Below the pieces are notes generated by a model. The model was given only the letters and a program-made list of their open reading frames with translations, did no database searches and was not told where the DNA came from. From Nitratidesulfovibrio sp. (lineage in GTDB: Bacteria > Desulfobacterota > Desulfovibrionia > Desulfovibrionales > Desulfovibrionaceae): DNA of 64,000 nucleotides. Below are positions 8,077-16,063 of the stretch, in pieces. Position numbers and translations under genes: made by a program. The DNA is taken from assembly GCF_040373385.1 (NCBI RefSeq), contig NZ_JBDXXH010000010.1, positions 1 to 64,000 on the forward strand, written 5' to 3'. Numbering within the stretch: the stretch's first letter is position 1; each line of letters begins with the position of its first letter.

Positions 8077-9270
8077 ATGGCGAAGATAGAGATCAGGAAT
8101 CTGACCAAGATATTCGGGCCAGCCCCCGACAAGGCGCTGGCCATGGTCCGCGAGGGCAAACCCAAGGACGAGATATACAAGCGCACCAAACACGCCGTGG
8201 GCGTCAACCGTGCCTCGTTCGACGTGGACGAGGGCGAGATAGTGGTGGTCATGGGCCTTTCCGGCAGCGGCAAGTCCACGCTGGTGCGCTGCCTGAACCG
8301 GCTCATCGAACCCACCGACGGCACGGTGCGCATCGACGGCACCGACGTGACCGCCCTTTCGGTGAAGGATCTGCGCGCCTTGCGCCAGCGCACCTTCGGC
8401 ATGGTGTTCCAGAATTTCGCGCTGTTTCCCCACCGCACCGTGCTGGAAAACGCCGAATACGGGCTGGAAGTGATGGGGGCCACCAAAACGGCCCGCCGGG
8501 ACAAGGCGGCAGAGGCCCTGGCCCGCGTGGGCCTTGCCGGGTGGGAAGCGGCCCGGCCCGGTCAGCTTTCCGGCGGCATGCAGCAACGCGTGGGCCTGGC
8601 CCGCGCCCTGGCGCTGGACCCGGACATCCTGCTGATGGACGAGGCCTTCAGCGCGCTTGACCCGCTGATCCGGCGCGACATGCAGGACGAACTGCTGCGT
8701 TTGCAGGACGACGTGCGCAAGACCATCGTGTTCATCAGCCACGACCTGGACGAGGCGCTGAAGATCGGCGACCGCATCGTGCTCATGCGCGCCGGGTCCG
8801 TGGTGCAGGTGGGCACGCCCGAAGACATCCTGACCAGCCCGGCGGACGACTACGTGGCCCGCTTCGTGGCCGACGTGGACATTGCCCGCGTGCTTACGGC
8901 GGGCACGGTGATGAAGCGGTCCGAGGCTGTGGCGGTGCTGGGCGTGGACGGCCCGCGCACGGCCCTGCGCAAGATGCGCAACCACGCCATCGCCACCCTG
9001 TTCGTGCTCGACCGCAACCACAAGCTGGTGGGGCTGGTCACCGCCGACGACATCGCCGACCACATGGCGGGCGGCGAGCGCGATCTTGCGGCCATCATGC
9101 GCACCGACATCACCACGGTACCCACGGATGCCCCCGCCTCCGAACTGATTCCCCTCATGGCCGGGCTGCCCCACCCGCTGGCCGTCACCGATGAACGCGG
9201 TCGGCTGGCCGGGGTCATCGTGCGCGGGCTGCTGCTGGGGGCGCTGGCCGAACGAGGAGGGAACGCCTGA
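8077..9270 (+). CDS. proV: Quaternary-amine ABC transporter ATPase with CBS domains
   Basis: A 397-residue ATP-binding subunit of the glycine betaine/proline/carnitine (QAT) type. Residues 1-50 have the family N-terminus (IFGPAPDKAL, followed by TKHAVGVNRAS). Walker A is GLSGSGKST (about 64-72), the Q-loop is VFQNFALFPHRTV, the signature is LSGGMQQRVGLARAL, Walker B is DILLMDEAFSALDPLIR and the switch His is in FISHDLDEAL. Residues about 280-395 form paired CBS domains, the ionic-strength sensor in OpuA-type ATPases. The ATG at 8077 follows AGGAGG. It is the first gene of the operon and its stop overlaps the permease start. The amine transported is not determined. Confidence 0.9.
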   Translation: MAKIEIRNLTKIFGPAPDKALAMVREGKPKDEIYKRTKHAVGVNRASFDVDEGEIVVVMGLSGSGKSTLVRCLNRLIEPTDGTVRIDGTDVTALSVKDLRALRQRTFGMVFQNFALFPHRTVLENAEYGLEVMGATKTARRDKAAEALARVGLAGWEAARPGQLSGGMQQRVGLARALALDPDILLMDEAFSALDPLIRRDMQDELLRLQDDVRKTIVFISHDLDEALKIGDRIVLMRAGSVVQVGTPEDILTSPADDYVARFVADVDIARVLTAGTVMKRSEAVAVLGVDGPRTALRKMRNHAIATLFVLDRNHKLVGLVTADDIADHMAGGERDLAAIMRTDITTVPTDAPASELIPLMAGLPHPLAVTDERGRLAGVIVRGLLLGALAERGGNA

Positions 9271-10190
9271 TGGAGGTGACGAACATGACGAGCATGACGA
9301 ACATGATGGGCCAGATGAGCCAGATGAGCCTGACGGGCCTGACGGACATTGCCGGTACCTTTCCGCGCATTCCCCTTGGCCGGTGGCTGGAAGCGGCCAT
9401 CGATTTTCTGGTCACCCATCTGGCCCCGGCCACGCGGGCCTTTTCCGCCGTGACCGAAAGCGGGCTGAACCTGCTGGAGGCCGGGCTGGACGCATTGCCG
9501 CCGGTGCTGCTCATCGCCCTCATGGGGCTGGTGGCGTGGCGGGTCACCCGCAAGGTGGCACTGGGCGTATTTGCCGTGGCCGGGCTGGCCCTGGTCTGGA
9601 ACATGGGCCTGTGGCAGGCCACCATGAGCACCCTTGCGCTGGTGCTGGTGGCCACCCTGCTGGCCGTGCTGGTGGGCATTCCGCTGGGCATCGCCGCCGC
9701 CATGAGCGACCGGACCCGCGCCGTGGTCATGCCCGTGCTGGACGTGATGCAGACCATGCCCGCCTTCGTCTACCTGATTCCCGCCATCCCCTTCTTTGGC
9801 CTTGGCAAGGTGGCCGCCGTGTTCGCCACGGTGATCTTTGCCATGCCGCCCGCCATCCGCTTTACCTGCCTCGGCATCCGGCAGGTGCCCGCCGAACTGG
9901 TGGAATGCGCGGAAGCCTTCGGTACCGGGCGCTTCCAGCGGCTGGTGAAGCTGGAACTGCCCCTGGCCGCGCCCACCATGCTGGCGGGCGTGAACCAGAC
10001 GGTCATGCTGGCCCTGTCCATGGTGGTCATTGCCGCCATGATCGGCGCGCGCGGCCTGGGTGGCGAGGTGTGGAAGGCCATTCAGCGGCTGGAAATGGGC
10101 AACGGGTTCGAGGCGGGCATCGGCATCGTCATCGTGGCCATCTGCCTTGACCGCATATTGCAGCATGTGGGGAAGCGGGTGGGCGGCTAA
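9270..10190 (+). CDS. proW: Quaternary-amine ABC transporter permease
   Basis: A 306-residue inner-membrane permease of the ProW/OpuAB type. After the N-terminal 30 residues it continues IPLGRWLEAAIDFL, several hydrophobic helices, and the cytoplasmic EAA loop around 210-225 (ECAEAFGTGRFQRLVKLELP), ending with the conserved ARGLGGEVWKAIQRLEMG segment. The ATG overlaps the ATPase stop (TGATG), so translation is coupled. The first 26 residues (MTSMTNMMGQMSQMSLTG tract) are encoded by a 9-bp tandem repeat placed immediately after the start codon, an addition not expected in the family. Confidence 0.9.
   Translation: MEVTNMTSMTNMMGQMSQMSLTGLTDIAGTFPRIPLGRWLEAAIDFLVTHLAPATRAFSAVTESGLNLLEAGLDALPPVLLIALMGLVAWRVTRKVALGVFAVAGLALVWNMGLWQATMSTLALVLVATLLAVLVGIPLGIAAAMSDRTRAVVMPVLDVMQTMPAFVYLIPAIPFFGLGKVAAVFATVIFAMPPAIRFTCLGIRQVPAELVECAEAFGTGRFQRLVKLELPLAAPTMLAGVNQTVMLALSMVVIAAMIGARGLGGEVWKAIQRLEMGNGFEAGIGIVIVAICLDRILQHVGKRVGG
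9285..9349. repeat. 9-bp tandem repeat at the permease N-terminus
   Basis: About seven degenerate copies of (G/C)A(T/C)GA(G/C/A)(C/G)AG-like units (ATGACGAGC, ATGACGAAC, ATGAGCCAG, CTGACGGGC). They begin a few codons after the permease start and are in frame, coding Met/Thr/Ser/Gln/Leu tripeptides. Confidence 0.8.
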
Positions 10191-10453
10191 GGTGACGGCA
10201 CCAGGGGCCTTTTGCCCTCTGCCTGCGTCAGAACGTTTTTTTGTTCCGGTCAAATACCTAAGAGCGCGTTGCGGTCCCCATCCGTAAGGTTCGCGCTCCG
10301 CGCTCACCGACGGCTGGGGCATGTTCCCTCCACAAAAAAACGCCCTTCCTTGGCAGAGAACAAAATTCCTCCTGGTGCTCATCTTGGCCTCACCGCACGC
10401 CCCGCATCACATCGCCGCAGTGCGCGGCACAACCTCCAACAGAGGAGCACGAC

Positions 10454-11317
10454 ATGAAGAAAGTAGTGCTGATGACCCTGGCGGTCCTGTTGCTGGCAAC
10501 GCAAGCCCTTGCGGCTGCGCCCATGGCAACGGACGGCAAGCCCGTTCGCCTTGCCTACGTGGAATGGGACTGCGCCACCGCCAGCACCCATCTGGCCAAG
10601 GCAGTGATAGAAGACAAGCTGGGCCGCAAGGTGGAAGTGCTGCCCGTCAGCGCCGCCGCCATGTGGATGGCCGTTGCCACGGGCGACGTGGACGGCATGG
10701 TCACCGCGTGGCTGCCCGTGACCCACGGCGACTACCTGAAGAAGGTCGAAGGCAAGGTGAAGGACCTTGGCCCGCTGGTGGGTGGGGCGCGCCTTGGCTG
10801 GGCCGTGCCCGACTACGTGCCCCTGAAGTCCATCGAGGAACTGAAGGCCAATGCGGGCAAGTTCAAGGGCAAGGTCATCGGCATCGACCCCGGTTCCGGC
10901 CTGATGAAGCTGTCCGAAAAGGCCATGCAGGAATACGGCCTGAATGAAATGATTCTGGTGGAAGGCAGCGGGGCCACCATGACCGCCGCACTGGACGACG
11001 CCATCCGCCGCAAGGAATGGATCGTGGTCACCGCCTGGTCGCCGCACTGGATGTTCGGCCGCTGGAAGCTGCACTACCTGGACGACCCCAAAAAGACGCT
11101 GGGCGAAGAGGAACGCATCCACACCGTGGTGCGCAACGGCCTGGACAAGGACATGCCCGACGTCTACGCCTTTCTCGACCGCTTCCGCTATGCCGACGCC
11201 AACCAGCTGGAAACGCTGATGGCCTGGAATCAGGAAAAGGGCGCGGACCTCATGGCCAACGCCCGGCGGTTCATGAAGGAGCACCCCGAACTGGTCAGGG
11301 AGTGGCTGGGGAAGTAG
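10454..11317 (+). CDS. proX: Glycine betaine-type substrate-binding protein
   Basis: A 287-residue periplasmic binding protein of the OpuAC family. The N-terminus (MKKVVLMTLAVLLLATQALAA) is a standard Sec signal peptide. Mature sequence has family features: VRLAYVEWDCATASTHLA, GDVDGMVTAWLPVTHGDYL (the Trp of the aromatic ligand box), the GIDPGSGLM segment and VVTAWSPHWMFGRW (second aromatic contributor). It would deliver betaine-like osmolytes to the permease/ATPase pair upstream. It lies 263 bp after the permease, a long gap that could hold a separate promoter, and is followed directly by a terminator. Confidence 0.9.
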   Translation: MKKVVLMTLAVLLLATQALAAAPMATDGKPVRLAYVEWDCATASTHLAKAVIEDKLGRKVEVLPVSAAAMWMAVATGDVDGMVTAWLPVTHGDYLKKVEGKVKDLGPLVGGARLGWAVPDYVPLKSIEELKANAGKFKGKVIGIDPGSGLMKLSEKAMQEYGLNEMILVEGSGATMTAALDDAIRRKEWIVVTAWSPHWMFGRWKLHYLDDPKKTLGEEERIHTVVRNGLDKDMPDVYAFLDRFRYADANQLETLMAWNQEKGADLMANARRFMKEHPELVREWLGK

Positions 11318-11340
11318 GGGAAGAAGAGGAAAGAAATGGA

Positions 11341-11372
11341 AAGCGCGGCGGGTAACCGTCGCGCTTTTTTTG
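11341..11372 (+). terminator. Rho-independent terminator of betaine transporter operon
   Basis: AAGCGCGGCGG pairs with CCGTCGCGCTT (one G-T wobble), loop GTAA, followed by seven T. It starts 23 bp after the binding-protein stop codon. Confidence 0.9.
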
Positions 11373-11602
11373 GGGCAGTCTGTCGGAATGTGCGGCAGGC
11401 CCGGCCCACCCCACTGCGTACCGGGCCGGGTTGTTTTCCGGGGGGCCTTCACGTACCTGTACGTCTCTTTACATTGCTTGACATTGCAGGCCGTCCCGTG
11501 CGCCATCACGCATAGCAGTTGTGCCGGGCAGGGCGCCGCGTTTTTGGGCGAATGCCCTCGGGCGGGCCTCATCGTCATCCGAAACGGAACAGGACTGATA
11601 CC

Positions 11603-12322
11603 GTGAAGCCGACAGAGCATGATCTTGCGATGCTGCGAGGGGACGAATTCAGGAGCAGCTACAGGTTTTCCCTGGGCTGTTCCGACCAGACGGATACCCG
11701 GTTCGAGTACATAACGCGGCGGGTGGCTGGCAAAAGCGTCCTGCACGTGGGGTGCGCCGACCATGCGGAGCTGCTGGAAAGGAAGATGCGCGACGGCACG
11801 TGGCTGCACGGCCGCATCACCGATGTGGCCGCGCGCTGCCTTGGCGTGGACGTGAACGAGCGGGCCGTGGCCGAACTGACCAACCGCTACGGCTGCGACA
11901 ACGTGGCCGTGCTGGACATGTTTTCACAGGACGAGCGGCTTGCCGGATGGTGGGACTACATCGTGCTCGGCGAGGTGCTGGAGCACATGGACGACCCGGT
12001 GGGGTTTCTGCGCAGGCTGCGCGAAACCTACGCGGGGCGCGCCGGTGCCGTGATCATCACGGTGCCCAACGCCTTTTTCTACAAGAATTTCAAGCTGGCG
12101 CTGCGCGGACGAGAGGTGATCAACTCTGACCACCGCTACTGGTTCACGCCCTACACACTGGCCAAGGTGCTGACCGTGGCCGGTTTTGCGGTGGGGGATG
12201 TCCGTTCCACGCAGGATTCCAGCCTGAAGTTCATGCCCAACATCACCTGGGCGCTGTTGCGCCATGTGCCCTTGCTGCGCAGCAACGTGGTGGCCACGGC
12301 GGCATTCGAAACCGGCGCGTAG
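11603..12322 (+). CDS. Class I SAM-dependent methyltransferase
   Basis: About 239 residues. It carries a Methyltransf_11/23-type Rossmann core: motif I SVLHVGCADHAELL near residue 45, acidic end of beta-2 in CLGVDVNERAV, VLDMFSQDERLAGWWDYIVLGEVLEHMDDP (motif IV and the EHMDDP post-motif typical of UbiE/COQ5-like small-molecule methylases), then VIITVPNAF and HRYWFTPYTLAKVL. Motif I reads VGCADH rather than VGCGxG, an unusual loop. The acceptor is unknown; the FTPYTL segment resembles methylases of cell-surface glycan clusters. The GTG at 11603 is chosen because it starts the conserved part; the ribosome site is weak and the frame runs back to 11519. Confidence 0.75.
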   Translation: MKPTEHDLAMLRGDEFRSSYRFSLGCSDQTDTRFEYITRRVAGKSVLHVGCADHAELLERKMRDGTWLHGRITDVAARCLGVDVNERAVAELTNRYGCDNVAVLDMFSQDERLAGWWDYIVLGEVLEHMDDPVGFLRRLRETYAGRAGAVIITVPNAFFYKNFKLALRGREVINSDHRYWFTPYTLAKVLTVAGFAVGDVRSTQDSSLKFMPNITWALLRHVPLLRSNVVATAAFETGA

Positions 12323-12351
12323 GGCCTCTATCCGCCACGGCGGTTTCCGGA

Positions 12352-13605
12352 TCAGTCGCTCCCCATCCGCCGCTCCATGCGCGAATGGATGATCGACGCC
12401 CGCACCTGCACCCCGCGCGAGGTGCCCGTGGGCGACCAGCGCAGGGGATTGGGCAGCACCGCCGCAAGGCGGGCCGCCTCCCACGAGGAGAGCGCGGCGG
12501 CGGACTTGCCGAAGTGATGGCGCGCGGCGGCCTCGGCCCCGAACACGCCGTCGCCCCATTCCACCACGTTCAGGTACAGTTCCAGGATGCGCTTCTTGGA
12601 TAGTTCGCGCTCCAGCCGCCAGGCCATGATGGCCTCCTTGGCCTTGCGCGACAGGCTCTTTTCCGGGGTGAACCACAGGTTCTTGGCAAGCTGCTGGGTG
12701 ATGGTGCTGCCCCCGGCGGCAATGCGCCCTTCCTCGATGTTGCGCAGAAAGGCATCCTCCATGCCGTCGAGATCAAAGCCCTCGTGCTGCCAGAACTTGT
12801 CGTCCTCTGCGATGGTCACGGCCAGCACGAGATTGCGCGAGATGTTGCCAAGGCCCACCCAGGCCTGGCGGTAGCTGGGGCCGCGTCCCTGCCGCGCCCA
12901 CTGCCCCTGCCGGTATTCCATGAACGAGGTGACGGCGGGGTTCTGTTTGCCCAGCGTGGCCACGGGCGGCCACACCGCGTAGCGGGCGATGTCGCCGCCC
13001 ATCAGCAGCGCCACCAGCAGCACCAGCCGCACGGCCAGCGGCCAGCCGGAGCGCGGCGCGCGCGGGCGTGTGGGGCCTTGCGGCGTTTTTCGTGATGGCG
13101 TGGATGTCGTGGAGGACGACGGCATGCTGAGGTAGGGGGAGGCGCGCTGGTCCGTGTCCTGCGGAGATGGGCCGGGTTCCTCATGCGGATTGGTTTCCGG
13201 CCCCCAGCCGGAGCCTGATCCACCGCTTGCCGCTCCCGGCATGGCAGACGAGCCGGAGGCATCAGTCGTGCCAGCCGCGCCCGGCGAACCCGCCGCCTTG
13301 CCGCCCTTGCGCCCCAGCATGGCACCCACCACATGGGCAATGACCGCCCACAGGCCGCGCACCATGCGCCATACCGATACGGCCAGCCAGCGCAACGCGC
13401 CGAACACCCCCCGGCCAGTTGCCGTCACCCCCAGTGCCAGGCCCCGCGCCAGTCCGCGCAACACGCGCCCCATCAGCCAACCCGCGCCGTGCAGGGCGCG
13501 GCCCGTCAGGCCGAGTTCGTCACGCGGGACGGCGGGCGCGGGCAGTTGGATGTCGGGCAGTTCGACAGTGTCATGAAGTCTGCGGGGGGTATGGCGGGTG
13601 GACAT
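12352..13605 (-). CDS. mtgA: Monofunctional peptidoglycan glycosyltransferase with long N-terminal extension
   Basis: A 417-residue member of glycosyltransferase family 51. Catalytic motifs are all present in the last 200 residues: AEDDKFWQHEGFD (first catalytic Glu), GGSTITQQLAKNLWF, RKAKEAIMAWRLE, KKRILELYLNVVEWG (second Glu region) and FGAEAAARHHFGKSA. No transpeptidase domain follows, so it polymerises glycan strands from lipid II only. The usual single membrane helix is near 195-215 (VRLVLLVALLMGG). Ahead of it is about 190 residues not found in standard MtgA (about 230-270 residues): an Arg-rich amphipathic part that could bind membranes and a Ser/Gly/Pro-rich linker. Confidence 0.85.
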   Translation of the reverse strand: MSTRHTPRRLHDTVELPDIQLPAPAVPRDELGLTGRALHGAGWLMGRVLRGLARGLALGVTATGRGVFGALRWLAVSVWRMVRGLWAVIAHVVGAMLGRKGGKAAGSPGAAGTTDASGSSAMPGAASGGSGSGWGPETNPHEEPGPSPQDTDQRASPYLSMPSSSTTSTPSRKTPQGPTRPRAPRSGWPLAVRLVLLVALLMGGDIARYAVWPPVATLGKQNPAVTSFMEYRQGQWARQGRGPSYRQAWVGLGNISRNLVLAVTIAEDDKFWQHEGFDLDGMEDAFLRNIEEGRIAAGGSTITQQLAKNLWFTPEKSLSRKAKEAIMAWRLERELSKKRILELYLNVVEWGDGVFGAEAAARHHFGKSAAALSSWEAARLAAVLPNPLRWSPTGTSRGVQVRASIIHSRMERRMGSD

Positions 13606-13834
13606 GGCAGGATGCTATCCGTGCCGGTGCGGGTGCGCAAGGGAGGGGCAAGGGCATTTTGCCCCCGGTGCGCCGAAAGCCCCGGCCTGCGTGCCGCGCC
13701 CCGTGCCGCGCCCCGTGCCGCGTGCCGTGCCGCGTGCCGCGTGCCGCGTCCGTGTGCCGCACTCGTGGATGCGCCTGCCTCCCGTGACCTCACCCGGTCC
13801 TTCCGGGCTCCTTCGCGCATGTGGCCAGCCACGG
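13606..13834. repeat. Intergenic spacer with GTGCCGC-type tandem repeat
   Basis: Region between the MtgA-like gene start and the terminator of the PhoH gene. At 13679-13760 it is a run of GTGCCGCGCCCC and GTGCCGC units (7 and 12 bp periods), a member of the local repeat phenomenon but with a different period. No gene recognised. Confidence 0.7.
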
Positions 13835-13864
13835 AAAAGGGCGGACGCCGTGCGGCATCCGCCC
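13835..13864 (-). terminator. Rho-independent terminator of PhoH gene
   Basis: On the minus strand GGGCGGATGCC pairs with GGCGTCCGCCC (one G-T pair), loop of four bases, followed by TTTTCC. It is about 80 bp after the PhoH stop codon. Confidence 0.8.
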
Positions 13865-13943
13865 CTGTGAGAACTGTCCGTTTCGTTTTCTTCCGCGTCA
13901 TCCTGCCCCGCAGGTGCAGGTCGGCGCGCAGGCGTCCTGTCTC

Positions 13944-15548
13944 CTACAGCCCTGCCGCCACCACCATGTCGGTGATGGGGCCACGGCTCTTGCGGCCACG
14001 CAGCACCAGGTGCGCATAGCCGGGGTTGCCGCGCAGCAGGCGCACCAGCCAGTTCAGGCCGTTGTTTTCCGGGCTGTTGAAGGGGGCGTCCACCTGCTGG
14101 GTGTCGCCCATGCAGATCACCTTCACGTTGCGGCCCATGCGGGTGAGCAGGGTGCGCAGGTCCTCGCGCGAGAGGTTCTGGGTTTCGTCCAGAATCACCA
14201 CGCAGTCTTCCAGGTTGCGGCCCCGCGTGTAGTTGATGGGCAGCACCTGGATCACCTTGGGGTTCAGGCGGCTGAGGCTGGTGCCGTTGGGCGTGGCCGC
14301 CAGCGCATTGGGGGCGCGGCGGTGCTCGTTGTGCAGCTTCAGCATCAGGTCCACGATGTATTCCATGTACGGGTCGGTCTTTTCGGTCAGGTCGCCGGGC
14401 AGGTAGCCCAGCTTGGGGCCGATTTCCACCAGGGGCTTCGAGATGAAGATGCGCTTGTGCCGCTTTTCCTTCAGCACCATTTCCAGCGCACAGCCAAGGG
14501 CCAGGAAGGTCTTGCCCTTGCCCGCCGTGGATTGCAGGCTGACCAGCGGAATGTCCGGGTCCAGCATCAGGCGCATGGCCAGCGCTTGGTACACGTCGCG
14601 CGGCACGATGTTCCACGGGGAGGGCGCGAACTTGACCTCCTGCGTGTCCAGCGTGCGGTCGTGGAACACGGGGTACGCCCCTTCCCAGGTGAAGCTGTTG
14701 GGCACCACGTCTGCAGGCGGCACGAAGCCGGTGTAGCGTTCCGATTCCGAGCGGAAGGGGATGGAGCAGCGGTATTCCTCGCTGCGCAGGCCGGAACTGG
14801 TGTCGGCCATGATGCGCAGCAGCCGGTCGTTGGAGACGAGCACCACGGGTTCCTCGCGCGGCACGGTGGCCAGCAGCGAGCGGGCGTCGGCGATGATGTA
14901 CTGGTCGGGGGAGGATTTGACCTCCGGCGCGGACGAGGGCAGGGCCAGGGCCTGATAGTCGCCGGTGACCACCCGCAGGTGGCCCTGGGTAACGGCGGCC
15001 TCCACGGCGGACACGGCGCGGGACACCAGATGGGCCTTGGCGGGCTGGCGTTTCAGCTTGTCCAGCTCTTGCAGCACGGTCTGGGGCAGGTAGCAGGCGT
15101 TTTCGCTGTCGCTGCGCAGTTGCTCGATGCAGCCGGGGTCTTCCAGCAGCACGTTGGTGTCGATGACGTAATGCTTGCGGATTTCGCCGGTGGTGGGGCG
15201 CGTGGCGGGCTTGCGGCGGCCCGACTGGCCCGACTGGCCCGACTGGCCCGACGGGGTCGACGGGGCCGATGCGGCGGGCACGGCGGGCGTGCGGGCGGCC
15301 TTGCCGTTTGCCTTGCCTGTGGGGCGGGGTGCCGCGCGGGCGGCGTTCTTGAGGTCGGCGTGGTGCGATTGCCGATGCTCCTCGAAATCCTCCAGTGACG
15401 TGAGCTTGATCTTGCCGTTGCGTTCCGGCAGGGGCGGGGCCTCTTCCTGCATCGCAGAAGGCGCGGGGACGGATGTGGCGCCGGTGACGGGGGCTGCCCG
15501 TTCCTTGCGGCGCTTGCCGTTGCCTGCGTCCACCTTCTTCTTCGCCAT
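13944..15548 (-). CDS. PIN domain-PhoH family ATPase
   Basis: A 534-residue protein with the YlaK/PhoH2 arrangement. Residues 1-125 are a basic, low-complexity head including SGQSGQSGQSGRR from a 9-bp repeat. Then a PIN nuclease domain (about 126-270) starts with KHYVIDTNVLLEDP, giving the metal-binding Asp. The C-terminal PhoH ATPase (about 300-534) has Walker A STAGKGKTFLALG and Walker B-like CVVILDETQNLS. PhoH2 proteins are RNA helicase-RNase enzymes; this one is expected to be cytoplasmic and act on RNA. It is monocistronic, with its own terminator and a 515-bp upstream spacer. Confidence 0.9.
   Translation of the reverse strand: MAKKKVDAGNGKRRKERAAPVTGATSVPAPSAMQEEAPPLPERNGKIKLTSLEDFEEHRQSHHADLKNAARAAPRPTGKANGKAARTPAVPAASAPSTPSGQSGQSGQSGRRKPATRPTTGEIRKHYVIDTNVLLEDPGCIEQLRSDSENACYLPQTVLQELDKLKRQPAKAHLVSRAVSAVEAAVTQGHLRVVTGDYQALALPSSAPEVKSSPDQYIIADARSLLATVPREEPVVLVSNDRLLRIMADTSSGLRSEEYRCSIPFRSESERYTGFVPPADVVPNSFTWEGAYPVFHDRTLDTQEVKFAPSPWNIVPRDVYQALAMRLMLDPDIPLVSLQSTAGKGKTFLALGCALEMVLKEKRHKRIFISKPLVEIGPKLGYLPGDLTEKTDPYMEYIVDLMLKLHNEHRRAPNALAATPNGTSLSRLNPKVIQVLPINYTRGRNLEDCVVILDETQNLSREDLRTLLTRMGRNVKVICMGDTQQVDAPFNSPENNGLNWLVRLLRGNPGYAHLVLRGRKSRGPITDMVVAAGL
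15217..15260. repeat. 9-bp tandem repeat in PIN-PhoH head region
   Basis: Three exact and two near copies of CCCGACTGG; the coding strand gives Ser-Gly-Gln repeats in the disordered head before the PIN domain. Confidence 0.85.
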
Positions 15549-16063
15549 GGGTGCTCCTGGGTTTGGGGCCTCGCGGCGGAATGGGCGGGGCGACGTGCGC
15601 TCCGGGTTCCGGATGTCTAGATTTTCTTTAACGCGCTTTTCGGGAATACGGAAGCGTCACCCGAAGGGGGTTGGGTGAGGATACGGTGACGGTGGTGTGA
15701 CGGGCGTTGCGGCGGGATGGCATGCCGGGGACGGGCGGCGCGAAGCATGCGGATGGCGCGCTGCGCGGGCTGTGGGAAGCAGAAGGCCCGGGTGGCGTCG
15801 GGCGGACGGTATCGAGCCGGACGGTATTGAGCCGGGCGGCAGTGGCAGGCGCGGGGCGGATTCGGGCGTGCGGTGGTGTGCACCCGGCCCCGGACACGCA
15901 GCAGCCCGGCGTCGGGACAGGACCCCTGGCGTGTCGCGAGTGCGGGGAACGCGAAGGGGGACTGCCACCGGTCGGGCCAACGTGGGGCATATGCGGAACG
16001 GGCGTGGATGGCCCCCGCCCGCACCACGTCCCATGTCCTTGCTTCCCCCCTGCTTCCGGGCAA
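15549..16063. other. Gene-free 515-bp spacer upstream of the PhoH gene
   Basis: Between the end of the ExeA-like gene and the start of the PhoH gene, both on the minus strand. A low-GC patch (TCTAGATTTTCTTTAACGCG, 15617-15636) about 70-90 bp before the PhoH start is the most likely promoter location, but no clear -35/-10 pair could be assigned. The rest is GC-rich with no recognisable gene. Confidence 0.5.
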
